Positions 54,901-63,769 of a stretch of 64,000 nucleotides of DNA are shown here, in pieces (the first letter of the stretch is position 1; each line of letters begins with the position of its first letter). The stretch is from NCBI GenBank assembly GCA_001910725.1, contig MJGA01000023.1, forward strand, positions 248,001 to 312,000. Direction: 5' to 3'. The stretch comes from Phanerodontia chrysosporium. Lineage: Eukaryota > Basidiomycota > Agaricomycetes > Polyporales > Phanerochaetaceae. A program made the translations under genes and the position numbers. The notes below the pieces were generated by a model. That model ran no database searches and was not told where the DNA came from. It was given only the letters and a program-made list of their open reading frames with translations.

Positions 54901-55902
54901 GACTGAGACTTCCCCCTGCTTCGTATTGAAGGTAACTTGCACGTCACCGCGGCCTAAGGCCTTGCAGACACCTGCGCCGGTGACCGTGTGGTTGGGGGTC
55001 TCGATGTAGTTGCTGAACGCGTTGCGGTCGCGTACAATGTGGCGCTCGGTGGCGGAATCGCCGAGCCATACTTCCCCCTTGACCAGGAGGGCGCGCACGT
55101 CTTGGGGGACTTCTTCTATTGTGGCGAACATGTAGGAGTCGCCGTCGGTCTCCGTGGCTACAGCGACGTGCGCGCGCGAAGATTTGCCTCCGGAGCCAGA
55201 CTTCTGGTTGCCGCCGGATCGGCATTCGGGTTTGATGTGACCTTCCTTTCCGCATCCGTGGCAGTAGACGCCCTTGCGGAATTTGGACTTCTTTGGGCGC
55301 TGGCGAGCAACGAGTGCCGTGGAGGACGTGTCGCGCTCCTTGCGGCGGCGTTCTTCGGTCAGAATTCGACCGGTGAGGTCTGACGAGGTTGTGATGCTCT
55401 GACAAGACGTAATGAACGCGTCCCAGGAAGGGGGAAGAGCAGAAAGGATTTGATAGGTGAAATCTGAATCGGTAATCGTACCGCCAGAAAGGGTAATCTC
55501 TTCCATCAACTGCCTCATCTTCTTTAATTCCCCTTCCATGTCTGCTCCCTCCTCCATCTGGTACTTCTGGAGCTTTCTGCTCGCTGTGACCTTAGCCATG
55601 GTGCCTTGCGCGGCGTAGATAGACTTGAGCGTGTCCCACGCTGACTTGGACGAAGTGCTTGACGCGATGTGCGTGACTACTGAGGGCGCGCAGCGGAGGC
55701 GGATCGCGCTAAGCGCTTTCCGGTCTGCGCGGTCGAATGTCGCTTGCTCTGCGGCGTCGGTCGCATGGCGCGTCTTGTTGCCAAGGACGTAGTCGATATA
55801 ACCGAGGTCGGTCAAGATGTCTTGTTCTTGCACCTGCCACGAGAAGTAATTCTCGGGCCCCTTCAAAGGTTCGATGCGTACACTGGACGTGTCTGATGTC
55901 AT
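51904..55902 (-). CDS. Copia Gag-Pol polyprotein
   Basis: One frame encodes 1332 residues starting MTSDTSSVRIEPLKGPENY. Order: gag (UBN2-like, to about residue 190), CCHC knuckle (CHGCGKEGHIKPEC), protease region (WLGDSATERHIV), GAG-pre-integrase HHCC (HCALGHINRQQ...CDACIQAKH) and integrase D-D-E (FSDIWGP, VHVDNAKEY, NGIAERLNRT). Reverse transcriptase follows (ALYGLKQAGRAWN, HVDDTTLFG), then RNase H (GYSDADWAQ, STMEAEYIAL, RSKHIDIRHHF). The order integrase before reverse transcriptase defines copia. The protease motif reads D-S-A-T where most relatives have D-S-G-A-T, so protease competence is uncertain. No stops or frameshifts. Confidence 0.95.
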   Translation of the reverse strand: MTSDTSSVRIEPLKGPENYFSWQVQEQDILTDLGYIDYVLGNKTRHATDAAEQATFDRADRKALSAIRLRCAPSVVTHIASSTSSKSAWDTLKSIYAAQGTMAKVTASRKLQKYQMEEGADMEGELKKMRQLMEEITLSGGTITDSDFTYQILSALPPSWDAFITSCQSITTSSDLTGRILTEERRRKERDTSSTALVARQRPKKSKFRKGVYCHGCGKEGHIKPECRSGGNQKSGSGGKSSRAHVAVATETDGDSYMFATIEEVPQDVRALLVKGEVWLGDSATERHIVRDRNAFSNYIETPNHTVTGAGVCKALGRGDVQVTFNTKQGEVSVKLTDVLHAPDMEFNLLSLGRLASAGMTFVGTGPDLFIKDRDRTICHGRRVGHLYHMDMRLRYPARSRALAVRTARTWYEWHCALGHINRQQLQEIHRKDLVEGMEVDTSSDIDFDCDACIQAKHSRAPFPDTAADRALAVGDLVFSDIWGPARIASLQGNTYVITFTDAASRYVVIFFMKSRDAALDRFKKYEALLERHLNAKIKTVHVDNAKEYTQGQFRDYAASRGILVRTTAPYSPSQNGIAERLNRTLAERARAMLIARDLPKFLWQEAWAYATYLKNRTPTRTRDLTPYELFWGRRPDIKDAQEFGTPCWVLVPENRRSKLEPKSERYIFTGISDNSAGWRYFVPGMRQILVSRDVIFERKAEPPRSIPFTLEGESPTPSRAKSPPSDTTTPPPASAPQAPDSSKASKAEPSATTTKSRSPSVAFPRSTSSSVPPESTRKSERNTPRVDYKRLHQTGTIAPKSTDHDASAHAHICFAVRGDWDHPSSIEECKARDDWPQWQAAMDAEMSQLRGRGTWEMGDLPDDRKAIGSRWVFAIKRHPDGSIDKYKARLVAQGFSQIPGQDYLQTFAPVVRLESWRAACAIAARYDLDDDGLDITGAYLYGPLEETIYMRQAPGYDDNSGQVYVLRKALYGLKQAGRAWNNLLNHVLVNLMGFTRSEADPCVYFKRSDALTLALLHVDDTTLFGKRAALNDFKADIAAHFAITTSGALTTFVGIQAIRDRTARTLTIKQSHYIKLILERFGMQDCNPVSTPLDPNIKLGPISEDETPVDAPYAAAIGSLMYAAVGTRPDIAFAVQALSQFTSRPSNTHWTAVKHVFRYLKGTLDLGITYGPDDQDLIGYSDADWAQSLVDRRSVSGYAFKLAGGIISWSSKKQATVALSTMEAEYIALSHAAKEAIWLRRLLAELGILGDTATTILTDNQAAITFAHDSQFHARSKHIDIRHHFIRERVKDGDIDITHCASADNCADMLTKALAKPTHLKQLELAQLVAR

Positions 55903-56026
55903 ACTGACAGGGCGATAATCGCGAGATGTGGGCGCCTAGATTTGATCCGCAATGGATCGACAGGGACGAGAGTTTGATCCGCACTGGATCTGCAGAGAGT
56001 GGTGATCGTCGTGTGCGCTCTTTACA

Positions 56027-56043
56027 GCGCGGGGCTCATAACC
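56027..56043 (-). other. Half-tRNA primer-binding site (initiator tRNA-Met)
   Basis: The plus-strand sequence GCGCGGGGCTCATAACC immediately inside the 5' LTR equals the anticodon arm of eukaryotic initiator tRNA-Met (anticodon CAT). On the element's sense strand this is its complement, GGTTATGAGCCCC. Drosophila copia uses the same region of a tRNA-iMet fragment cut in the anticodon loop. Confidence 0.75.
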
Positions 56044-56311
56044 TCTTGAAGAATCGAGCGGGGGTGAGATGCGGGAAACGAACGATAGATATTCGGAGAG
56101 ATATAACTAGGATTTTATACATTTTCGTGTAACTACTAGAAAGGAAATGAAATGTGGGTTTTGAGTTATTACAAAGGCGGAAGACTCAGATAAGATAAAG
56201 TGGATCGGAATGAAGATAAGGAAATGGAGATTACTACCGACGGGTGCCTTTTATGGCATGCCGCCCTGCGTCTGAGGTGGGTCACCTCGGCGGCGCCTCG
56301 GGATGACAACA
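56044..56311 (-). repeat. 5' LTR of the copia element
   Basis: This is a 268-bp copy matching 51629-51896, followed on the plus strand by the GTATA duplication. Confidence 0.93.
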
Positions 56312-56575
56312 GTATAACGGTGACAAGAAAGCATGGCACGAGCAACGTGTGCGCGCGTATGCTCAACAGCATGTACCCATTGCCAACAAGGCCAGGATCA
56401 GGTAGTTCGACGCTTTACACCACCTTCTGCTCGCCAGTGCTGAATTACATACTATAGGAAGCCTATGCACGCTGGCGGGCTCGATCCGAATGAAGCTGAG
56501 CACATTACAGTGACTTTCAAGCAGGCAAACAGAGACGTCGGAGTCCACCACGTCTACACCAGCCAGGTCCGATAA

Positions 56576-57949
56576 AGTGTACAAGCTTCCGGATGCTACG
56601 TTCGGCAAATACTCGCATGCTTACGCTGATTCTTCATTTGTTCCTCTCTATGCTGCACCCCACACCGCTTCCACATAGTTGAGGAACCATGTTCTATGTG
56701 CCGTAATGCCGCCGGAGCGCGACAATATATCTGTCAGATAAACTTCCGCGTGGGTTTTGCAGACGCAGCGCAGGTGAAACCCCCTAGATAAGTTGCCGTC
56801 ACATAGAGCGACCGGGCGACCGAGGCAGCTTTGAGCATCCTGGTCTGCCCTGATCTCTCCAACGTTACTACTGCTCCGCCGCGCCAAAAAACTCAATGCT
56901 TGCGCGTACTACTAGTAACATGCTCGGTATCCACTAGTAGTTAGGCCATCGCAACTTACGCTACGGTTTTTAACTCGTCTGGATTTGAGTGATACTGCAG
57001 GAAGCATCGGAGTAGCGTCCGCTCTGTATATCTACGTTCCACTGTGCATTCTTTCCTAGGGCATGGAACTCAGTTTCAATGAAGATTGGCGCCATGATGG
57101 TCCCGCGCTCAGCGACAGTAGCGCGCAGAGTCGCACTTTTGTCTTCCGCTTCATCTTCGAGCACATTATCCGTATCTCTCCACGTCCGGTCACCACACGT
57201 ATGCAATTGCGGTTAGACTGTCAGGTGCGGGTCGAACTGGAGCAAGCTCTTCATACTCAACAGCCTTGGGCGTTGAACATGTTGTAGGAGCGTGACGGAG
57301 ACTAAGCGGGAAGCCTAGATGGGCGTCTGTCTAGGGTCCCCTGTCAAACCGCGGGAAAGCCTGTCCCGCGTCCCGGGGACACGACTTGTGAAGTCGGAAC
57401 GCATCTGTGCATCTTGTTCGGATTCAGAACTCAAGGGGAATATTTTTTCTGGTCACTCTGGTAAGTGCACAATCAATTTGCAAGGCCTGCGAGCCCTAAA
57501 AACCTCTAGAATTTGCTGATCTCGCTCACCGGGCTTAGTGACTGGCGAACGTGGCCAGCGGTGCGCAGTCATGAGCCTCGGCCTCGTAAGGTAATATCAT
57601 GCGTAGTCATGTATGTCGATGGCATGGAAGCACCATTCGGAGTTCGTGTCTCGGTCCTTCTCCCTCTTTCGCACTAGGTCACTCACTGACCAGGTTCCGC
57701 TGTGCGAGGTGGGCACGCCGTAGTGCAACCTGACCACTTTGCCTGCATGATGTTCCTTGCCATCTGGAAGTTCGCCGGGTGCCACGCAACACACCTATAT
57801 AAGGCCTGCGGCGCACCTCGCCCATCGCGCAGCCCATCGCCAGACGCCTCCGATTCGCTTCACAACCCAGTGTACACAACCAGCCGACGGTATTAATTCC
57901 TTTCTCGAGGTAGCGAGAGGCCCAAGCTCATTCTTGTACAGAAACTCGT
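56576..57949. other. Intergenic, nothing recognised
   Basis: No gene is seen. A TATATAAG at 57796-57803 lies 154 bp before the ATG of family copy 3 and is its likely TATA box. Confidence 0.45.
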
Positions 57950-58295
57950 ATGCCTGCCGAGATCTTTTGGACTGGGCCAGCAGAGAGAGAGCTTGCCGTT
58001 CTGCCTGACCATCCGCGCTTCAAGGGGGACAAGAGGGCTTGGCACGAGAGGAGGGTGCGGAAGGATGCTGCGAAAAACATGCCGCATGCCACGAGGGCGC
58101 GCATCAGGTACCGTGCTACCACCATCGCTTCAGCTAGTTTTGACAATGTTGCGCAGAAAGCCCACCCACGTTGGCGGCGTGCGGCCTGGTGAACGCGAGC
58201 ACATTACCGTGACCTACAAGCTGGGAAATAAAGACCTCGGCGCCCGCCACATCTACACCGACGTCGACACCGACTCCGACTCCGAGAGCGAGTAG
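57950..58295 (+). CDS. Small two-exon protein family, copy 3
   Basis: Exons 57950-58107 and 58157-58295 encode about 98 residues. Exon 1 reads MPAEIFWTGPAERELAVLP, then HPRFKGDKRAWHERRVRKDA and ATRARIR. Exon 2 reads THVGGVRPGEREHITVTYK, ARHIYTD and a short acidic tail (DTDSDSESE). The 49-nt intron splits an arginine codon. No signal peptide or membrane segment is present, so a soluble intracellular protein is likely. Pattern shared by all copies: W-T-x-P near the start, a P-R-F/Y plus W-H-E-x-R-V-R helix, the intron, then G-G-x-x-P-x-E-x-E-H-I-T-V-T/S-F/Y-K and H-x-Y/F-T-D. I do not recognise a described family. Confidence 0.75.
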
Positions 58296-59540
58296 AACAG
58301 GATTGGCTTCGTGGATGTCATGTCCTGCAGGTCTTTGTCCGTGGTTGTGTGCGTTTTGCCTACTTCCTCACTTCTCTTCTTCGCCCCCCATCCCCCTCCC
58401 TACCCTGAAGTCACGAAGCCTGGTGGTTGCCTTCACAGAAACCTTGTACAACAGCCATTTTATCGGTGCCTCGAAAGTATCTGTGTCAGCCGTACACATA
58501 TCTCACACAGGCCGCTCCCTCCAGCCTCGTGAGAATGCTCTCCGAGTCGCAGCTTCAACCCATCCGGCGTCATCTGCCCGTGACAAGCGTTACGCACTGA
58601 TACTCAGTCGTTCCGCATCTTCGATGTGTCCTCTATTCGCCTACGTATTATGGGTCGCCGTCGCAGGCGCGATAGTCGTGCTGAGACAGCCAGTCGACAT
58701 AGTCATACTTGTGCCGAGCGGGAGCTTGCTCGGAGCCCTTGTCGTGCCCGTCTGGCCGACGCGTGCCTGTGTTCCATAGAGAGGTAAGCCATGGGACACC
58801 TCTACTTGGCAGAAGCATGCTCATTAAGTCTGAGTGTCGTTTTACTCTAGCATCGGCCGTTCTACTCGTAGGGCTGGTAGTCTGACATCGGGGTCTCTTG
58901 TCTTTCTCAGTACTCAGACCTATCATGATGCGGTTCCGCTAAGTGCCGCTGTCAATGAACATCGATGCAAGCGATTAAGATCCGCTAAGACGATATTGAA
59001 CTGAATCCAGGTACGAAGCTAGTCGTACAGTGAAGGAGAGGTCTCACAAACGCTGCTTAGGTTAGGACGGGATCGGTTGCCGCGCCGCGATATGCATTCA
59101 AATCGTACATGCGGTAGAAAGCCTTCAGGTCTGCGTTACGGCACTACCGTTTGATCCCAGTCTATACTCCATTCGGTTTCACCGACGCTATTAATTTTAC
59201 ATTGCTCTTCGGGTGTCGCAGATCCATCGCTGTGGTGCGCACGACAGTAACGTGGTGGCCTTAGGAATTCCTAGGATACCTGCGTCTACCACTCAGTGCA
59301 CAACTCGCCTTATCCTGCAGCGCCAGAAGTCCGGGACCCTTCTCAAACTCTCACGCCGTGGTGGTATGATCACTCCCTGTTATCACACAACTGACCATGA
59401 AGTCGCTCGAGCGACATATAAATGCCAGACAACAGAGTGTTCGGCCTGCTAAGACGGAGACCCGCCGTTGCATGTACAGTGAGCCATGAACTCTCCTCTC
59501 GATCCCTAGTAAATTTGCTTAGCCTTCTGCCAGGAGAAAC
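58296..59540. other. Intergenic, nothing recognised
   Basis: An open frame at 58303-58779 has no ATG at its start and low-complexity content, so it is taken as 3' flank. ATATAAAT at 59416-59423 is the likely TATA box of family copy 4. Confidence 0.45.
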
Positions 59541-59943
59541 ATGGCCCAGAACATCAACCAGATCCCCGCTGACCAGCTTGTTGCGCATAACGATCTGCTG
59601 TTAGACGGGGGAGACCCGCGCCCGTTGTCAAATGGACCGCGCCTGCTTTCAAAGAGCTGATGGACAAGATATCAAGCGGCGAATATGCCCATAGCGCAAA
59701 AGCTTGGTGCGAGAACTTGGTACTGCGATACCTGGAAAAAGAGGTTCCTCAGGCAACTCAGGCTAGGATAAGGTACGCTGCTGACGGTCGCTGGCTCCCT
59801 CGGACTGCATCATGCTAAAGGGCAATAGGAAACCGCCGCACAAGGGCGGAACAGATCCCAACGAGCCGCGTCATATGACAGTCACTTTCAAGGACGGAAA
59901 CAGGCCTATCGACACGCGTCACGTCTATACCGACGAGCAGTAG
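59541..59943 (+). CDS. Small two-exon protein family, copy 4, one apparent frame break
   Basis: ATG 59541 gives MAQNINQIPADQLVAHNDLL. The conserved part VVKWTAPAFKELMDK, AKAWCENLVLRYLEKEVPQ and ATQARIR is one frame away. The frames join if the GGGGG run at about 59607 had one more G. The donor is at 59773, and exon 2 (59829-59943) has GGTDPNEPRHMTVTFKDGNR and RHVYTDEQ before TAG. The intron again interrupts an arginine codon. A homopolymer miscall is the simplest explanation; otherwise this copy is a recent pseudogene. Confidence 0.65.
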
Positions 59944-60302
59944 GTTGGGCAAGGATTTCCGGATGCTGTGTCCAGCAGGTCCTTGTCAGCAGCTTGCTAG
60001 AGCCTCCATGTACCCCATCATGCTTCACCCACTCACTTTGCTGTACACCTTGACGACCCGCTACCTTTGCAATCGATGACAAGCCCCATTCTGCGAATTA
60101 ATACACGAAGTCTTGTTTTCTGTCTTATTATTCCATGATTTCCCTACAATTACCCCAAACACACACCCACGCCTGACGCCCGCTCCTGTTCGTCCTCCGA
60201 GCGAACCCTAGCACCGATACCCTAGGACGCCGACGAAGGTGCATAAGACTGCAGCTCAGTTTCCTCCCGGCGAGGCTCTCCCGCACCCAGAATCCAGCAG
60301 CG
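59944..60302. other. Intergenic between family copies 4 and 5
   Basis: No gene is recognised, and no obvious TATA box precedes copy 5. Confidence 0.45.
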
Positions 60303-60674
60303 ATGTCGAACACCGTGACGCTGCCGGAGATGCTCAAGGCACAGGCATCGGACGTGCCGCTGCCCGTCGATTGGGCGGCGACAGCGCAAGCCGAGGCGGA
60401 GCGCATCGCGGGAGAGCCGCGCTTTGGCGGCGACGTCGCGGGCTGGCACGAAACGCGGGTGCGTGCATACGCGAAACAATTTGTTCCTGCGGCGACGCGC
60501 GCGCGAATCCGGTATGCTCCTCCTACACCGAGAGCGCATCGGGTGCTGACAGCGAAGCGCAGGAAATGCGTACACCGAGGGAACGAGCAGCATGAGCCTG
60601 AGCACATCACCGTGAGCTTCAAGCAGCAAAGCAGGGACATGGGAGTGCATTGCGTATTCACGGACAGCTCCTAG
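60303..60674 (+). CDS. Small two-exon protein family, copy 5
   Basis: Exons 60303-60511 and 60563-60674 encode about 106 residues. Exon 1 reads MSNTVTLPEMLKAQAS, PLPVDWAATAQAEAERIAG, EPRFGGDVAGWHETRVRAYA and ATRARIR. Exon 2 reads RGNEQHEPEHITVSFKQQSR, MGVHCVFTDSS. The intron is 51 nt, a multiple of three without stops, so an unspliced message would also be readable with 17 extra residues. The WT motif at the start is replaced by DWAAT. It is otherwise the most complete member, with no lesion. Confidence 0.75.
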   Translation: MSNTVTLPEMLKAQASDVPLPVDWAATAQAEAERIAGEPRFGGDVAGWHETRVRAYAKQFVPAATRARIRYAPPTPRAHRVLTAKRRKCVHRGNEQHEPEHITVSFKQQSRDMGVHCVFTDSS

Positions 60675-61269
60675 TGGCACACTTTGAGGCTGTCTGATAT
60701 AGTAGCCCGCCGTAGAGCATCCTTGAGAACATGTACGACCAGGAGACCGCGACGGCGGATAGAAGTCTTGTCACATTGCGGTGGGTATTGCACCACGAAG
60801 TAGATACACGAGGATTGCACGAGGCACAAAAAAGGACTCGGAGGATTGGTCCGCTCCATGATACGAAAGTGAATGGGCGAATATGATATATTTACAACAA
60901 AATGGTGAGTGATGCGAGGTGTAATGCACAAGAGTCTCAAATGGTAAGATTGAAAAAGGGCGAACAGCAAGACAGAAAGCAAGACATTAGCAGAACGGGT
61001 CTTCGAGCGACATCTAGAGTTGAGGTCCGTGGAAGTTACCCGCCGCCCAGCAGTTTCAGCCAGAGCGACAGAGATAGATGAAGCAAATAATATTGCATGA
61101 ACTGGATCACGGCGAACCCTCCTGCGTGTCGACGAATCAGATCGCCCACGGAAGCGTCTACGCGAGGAGATCGGGCCATGGTGTGAAGCGAGATGGCGTC
61201 CTGACCGAGTGAATTCATCGATGGGACAGATTCGTTCGCGGGAGGGGGTGAGGCTGCCTCGCGCTCGAG
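60675..61269. other. Convergent intergenic region
   Basis: This is the shared 3' flank of family copy 5 and the Bcs1-like gene. The open frame on the minus strand here lacks domain content. Confidence 0.45.
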
Positions 61270-63769
61270 TCAATTCTCACCATCAACCTGTATCCATGGT
61301 GCCGGCTCGTCCACAGGCGTGCTCGCCCCTGAGCTTGACTCGGAGTCGCTCTGCTCGTCCTGGGGCAAGTTCTCCTTGTTGTCGTTGAGAGCGACCGGCG
61401 GGGTTAGTGGTATCGTTCCGTCAGGAACCGCCTTCGATGGGTCGGCGGCAAGCTTTGCAGCCTCCTCCTCGGCCTTCTTCTTCTCGGCAGCCTGCTCGAG
61501 GAGCTCTTGACGACGCTTTTCACGCTGGACGGAGGCAAACAACAATGAGTACCATATTTGGGAAGCGGGTGCAAAGCGCCGGGATTTGCCGAGATAACCA
61601 TCGATACTCACCGCTTGCTTTTCTTTGAGCTCGCGTTCCTTCTTCAACCGCTCCCTCATCTCCCGCTCAGCGACTACCCACTCTGCAGCCCCGTTCGCAG
61701 CTTTCTCCGGACTCGACTTGTTTTTCAGCAAATCTGGGGATTTTCTTGTCAGCATACTCGACGACGACGACAACAGCATACACTGGGACTTACAGCCTTG
61801 AAGCGCGGCGACACTGAACTCCTCTTCGGGGATGGAGTCGGCGAACTGCTTGGCGAACGCAGACAGTGTCGCACTATCCAGTGGGGGCGCTGTGTGCTTG
61901 AACGCTGCAATGTCTTCCTCGACTGCAGGCGGAAGATAAGCCTGGTTCTTCAAGGCCTCGAGCGGGTTCGCTTTCGGCACCTTCGGTGAGCCCATCGTCG
62001 AGCTGGTTGGAGTCGATGGTGTCGACGAGCCAGACCAAGACGACACGCTTGCCGTCGAGGGGCTAAAGGCCGACAGCAGTGACGAGAAGGTGGAACTTCC
62101 CGACGCTGACGACGCCGACGGTGATGGAGGGGTGGGGAGCTCGATACCCTCCAGGTCGCCCTCGATCGGCTCCTCATCCTGGTCGCACGATGGGAAAAAG
62201 TTGCGGAAGAGGAGCTCGGCCTGCCACTTCGACGCGTTACGGAACTCTACCCAGACGTCCATGCGACCAGGACGTGACAAGGCGGGTCAAGACGCTCGAG
62301 GTGGTTAGTCGTGCTGGGAGAACCATAGTTAGTTACTGGTCACAAGTAGCGGTGCGTGTATGCGCATGACTCACGCGAATAGAATGCGACCTTCGCTTGC
62401 AGCCACGCCATCCAGGGCATTGAGCAGCCCGCTGAGACTGAGAGTGTTGACGTCGGAGAGGTGGTCGTTCTTGTGGCGCCTTCGTGAGTGGGACTCCGTG
62501 TTCTCCGTCGAGCTGTTCGAGTTCTTTGTCTCGGGACTGCCAGTTGATTCATCGTCCCGAGAAGTACTTCTCGTGAAAGCGGCGTCGAGATCTTCGAGCA
62601 ACACAATGCAGCGGGCCGGTACGCGGCCCATGAGTGTCGTTAATGTGCTATCGTTGATCCATGATGATGACAACGATACAACATAGATGTCCAGCATGAG
62701 CTCGCCGGCAATGGCATGGATGAGGGAGCTTTTTCCTGAGCCTGGCACACCGTGCAGTAGGTAACCTCGGCGGAATGGTATACCGCGGTCTGCGTACCAC
62801 TAAAGGGGGTTCAATGTCGTCAGCTTTCAGATTTCGACGGACTTCAAGCAGCGCCAGAACGGGCCAGATTTGGCGATGACGGTACTCAAATGGTACGTTC
62901 GAACGTTGCTTTAACGATAAGACTCATGACATTACCTTTTCAGATTTCAAGAAATCTTTCGTGTCCGCCAAAAGCATTTCCTTTACTCCGGGTTGAGAAC
63001 GATGGACGACATCGGACGCTTGTGACGCGAGTCGGTCCACCTCCAGCACCCATGGGAGTCAGCGAAGTATATCTGAATTCGGTGCACCGCCTCAGCCTCA
63101 TACTCCTTCTTGGCCTGCAGCACCAATTGCTTCAGGATGGAGTTGTTGCGGGCGACGACACTGATGGAGAGCACTTCGCTGCTGCCGCCGTATGGGTCCT
63201 GCTTTCTTGTGCGCCGTACACGCAGCCAGTGACCTCTGTAATAAATGGTATGTGTCGTGTTCGGTGTCGGCTGGAACACTACGCGCGTCTTGACCTTTCC
63301 AGGCACGTCGTCGTCGTTCTCGTCATCGTCGCCAAAGGAGTTGTCTCCCGCGCGGGTACCGAAACCCGGCGTCGAGGTCCTGGTCGTCGTCTCGAACTCG
63401 CGAGAGCGCTGCCATTCCGGTCTACGCGACAGCCACAGCATCAACCAGTCATACGGATAATCCTCCTCCGAGAAGTGCGCGGTCAGGAAGAAGGCTGCGC
63501 GGGAGGGTGAGTCAGTCGGCGACGCGGCACTCGATCGTGGAAAATCGGAACGCACAGTTTATGAAGTGCGACCTGTGGCGGAACGGGATGATGGTTGGTG
63601 AGCACGGCGGTTCTCACACGCCCAAGACGCGTACTCACCAGCCTGAGCTAGCCATTCTGCGAGCCGTCTCGACCGTGCCACCGAGGACGACGAGTTTTAC
63701 GCCATCAATCATCGACGAGCCTCCGCCTCCGCCGACGAGGGGTTGGACAAGAGATTTGAGAGCGTCCAT
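61270..63769 (-). CDS. Bcs1-like AAA ATPase, one apparent frame break, 5' end uncertain
   Basis: The BCS1 N-terminal domain starts at or before the ATG at 63769 (MDALKSLVQPLVGGGGSSM); a good acceptor just upstream (TTTGTCAG) suggests an earlier exon. Typical BCS1_N motifs follow: AAFFLTAHFSEEDYPYDWLM, VVFQPTPNTTHTIYYRGHWL. The AAA core has Walker A (GVPGSGKSSLIHAIAG), Walker B (CIVLLEDLDAAF), LSGLLNALDGVAASEGR and TTNH.ERLD..LSRPGRMD. Two features are unusual: a Ser/Asp/Glu insert of about 40 residues after Walker B, and a long Ser-rich plus Lys/Glu-rich C-terminus ending APWIQVDGEN. The frame needs one extra base near 62283 (GACCCGCC) between LERLDP and ALSRPGR. Canonical Bcs1 exports Rieske protein in mitochondria; this expanded fungal paralogue may do something else. 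Confidence 0.82.

Larger units (their letters stand above)
51629..56311 (-). mobile_element. Ty1/copia retrotransposon with intact polyprotein frame
   Basis: The 4683-bp element lies on the minus strand. It has 268-bp LTRs that look identical and a perfect 5-bp target duplication GTATA (51624-51628 and 56312-56316). It carries one 1332-codon gag-pol frame, a half-tRNA-type primer site and a polypurine tract. Reading on the minus strand the LTR starts TGTTGTCATCC. The 3' LTR edge is set by the duplication rather than by a canonical CA. Insertion is recent, within exon 1 of the small-protein gene. Confidence 0.95.
51523..56575 (+). pseudogene. Small two-exon protein family, copy 2, split by the copia element
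   Basis: Exon 1 begins MSQDNNNAIPQLELAVFWTE, reads through AKAQLELLPDDPR and is cut at 51628 by the copia insertion. It resumes after the element at 56312 (one TSD copy) with GDKKAWHEQRVRAYAQQHVP. The splice donor is at 56402 and exon 2 starts at 56458 with GGLDPNEAEHITVTFKQANR, HHVYT and stop TAA 56573-56575. Taking out the element plus one GTATA leaves an unbroken frame with the family's standard structure, so this gene was intact until a recent insertion. With the element present, translation from 51523 stops inside the LTR (about 51717). I do not recognise the family. Confidence 0.85.

Noticed and set aside
58303..58779. 158-codon frame after small-protein copy 3
   Set aside because: It begins with TTG rather than ATG, has poor composition, and is most simply the 3' flank.
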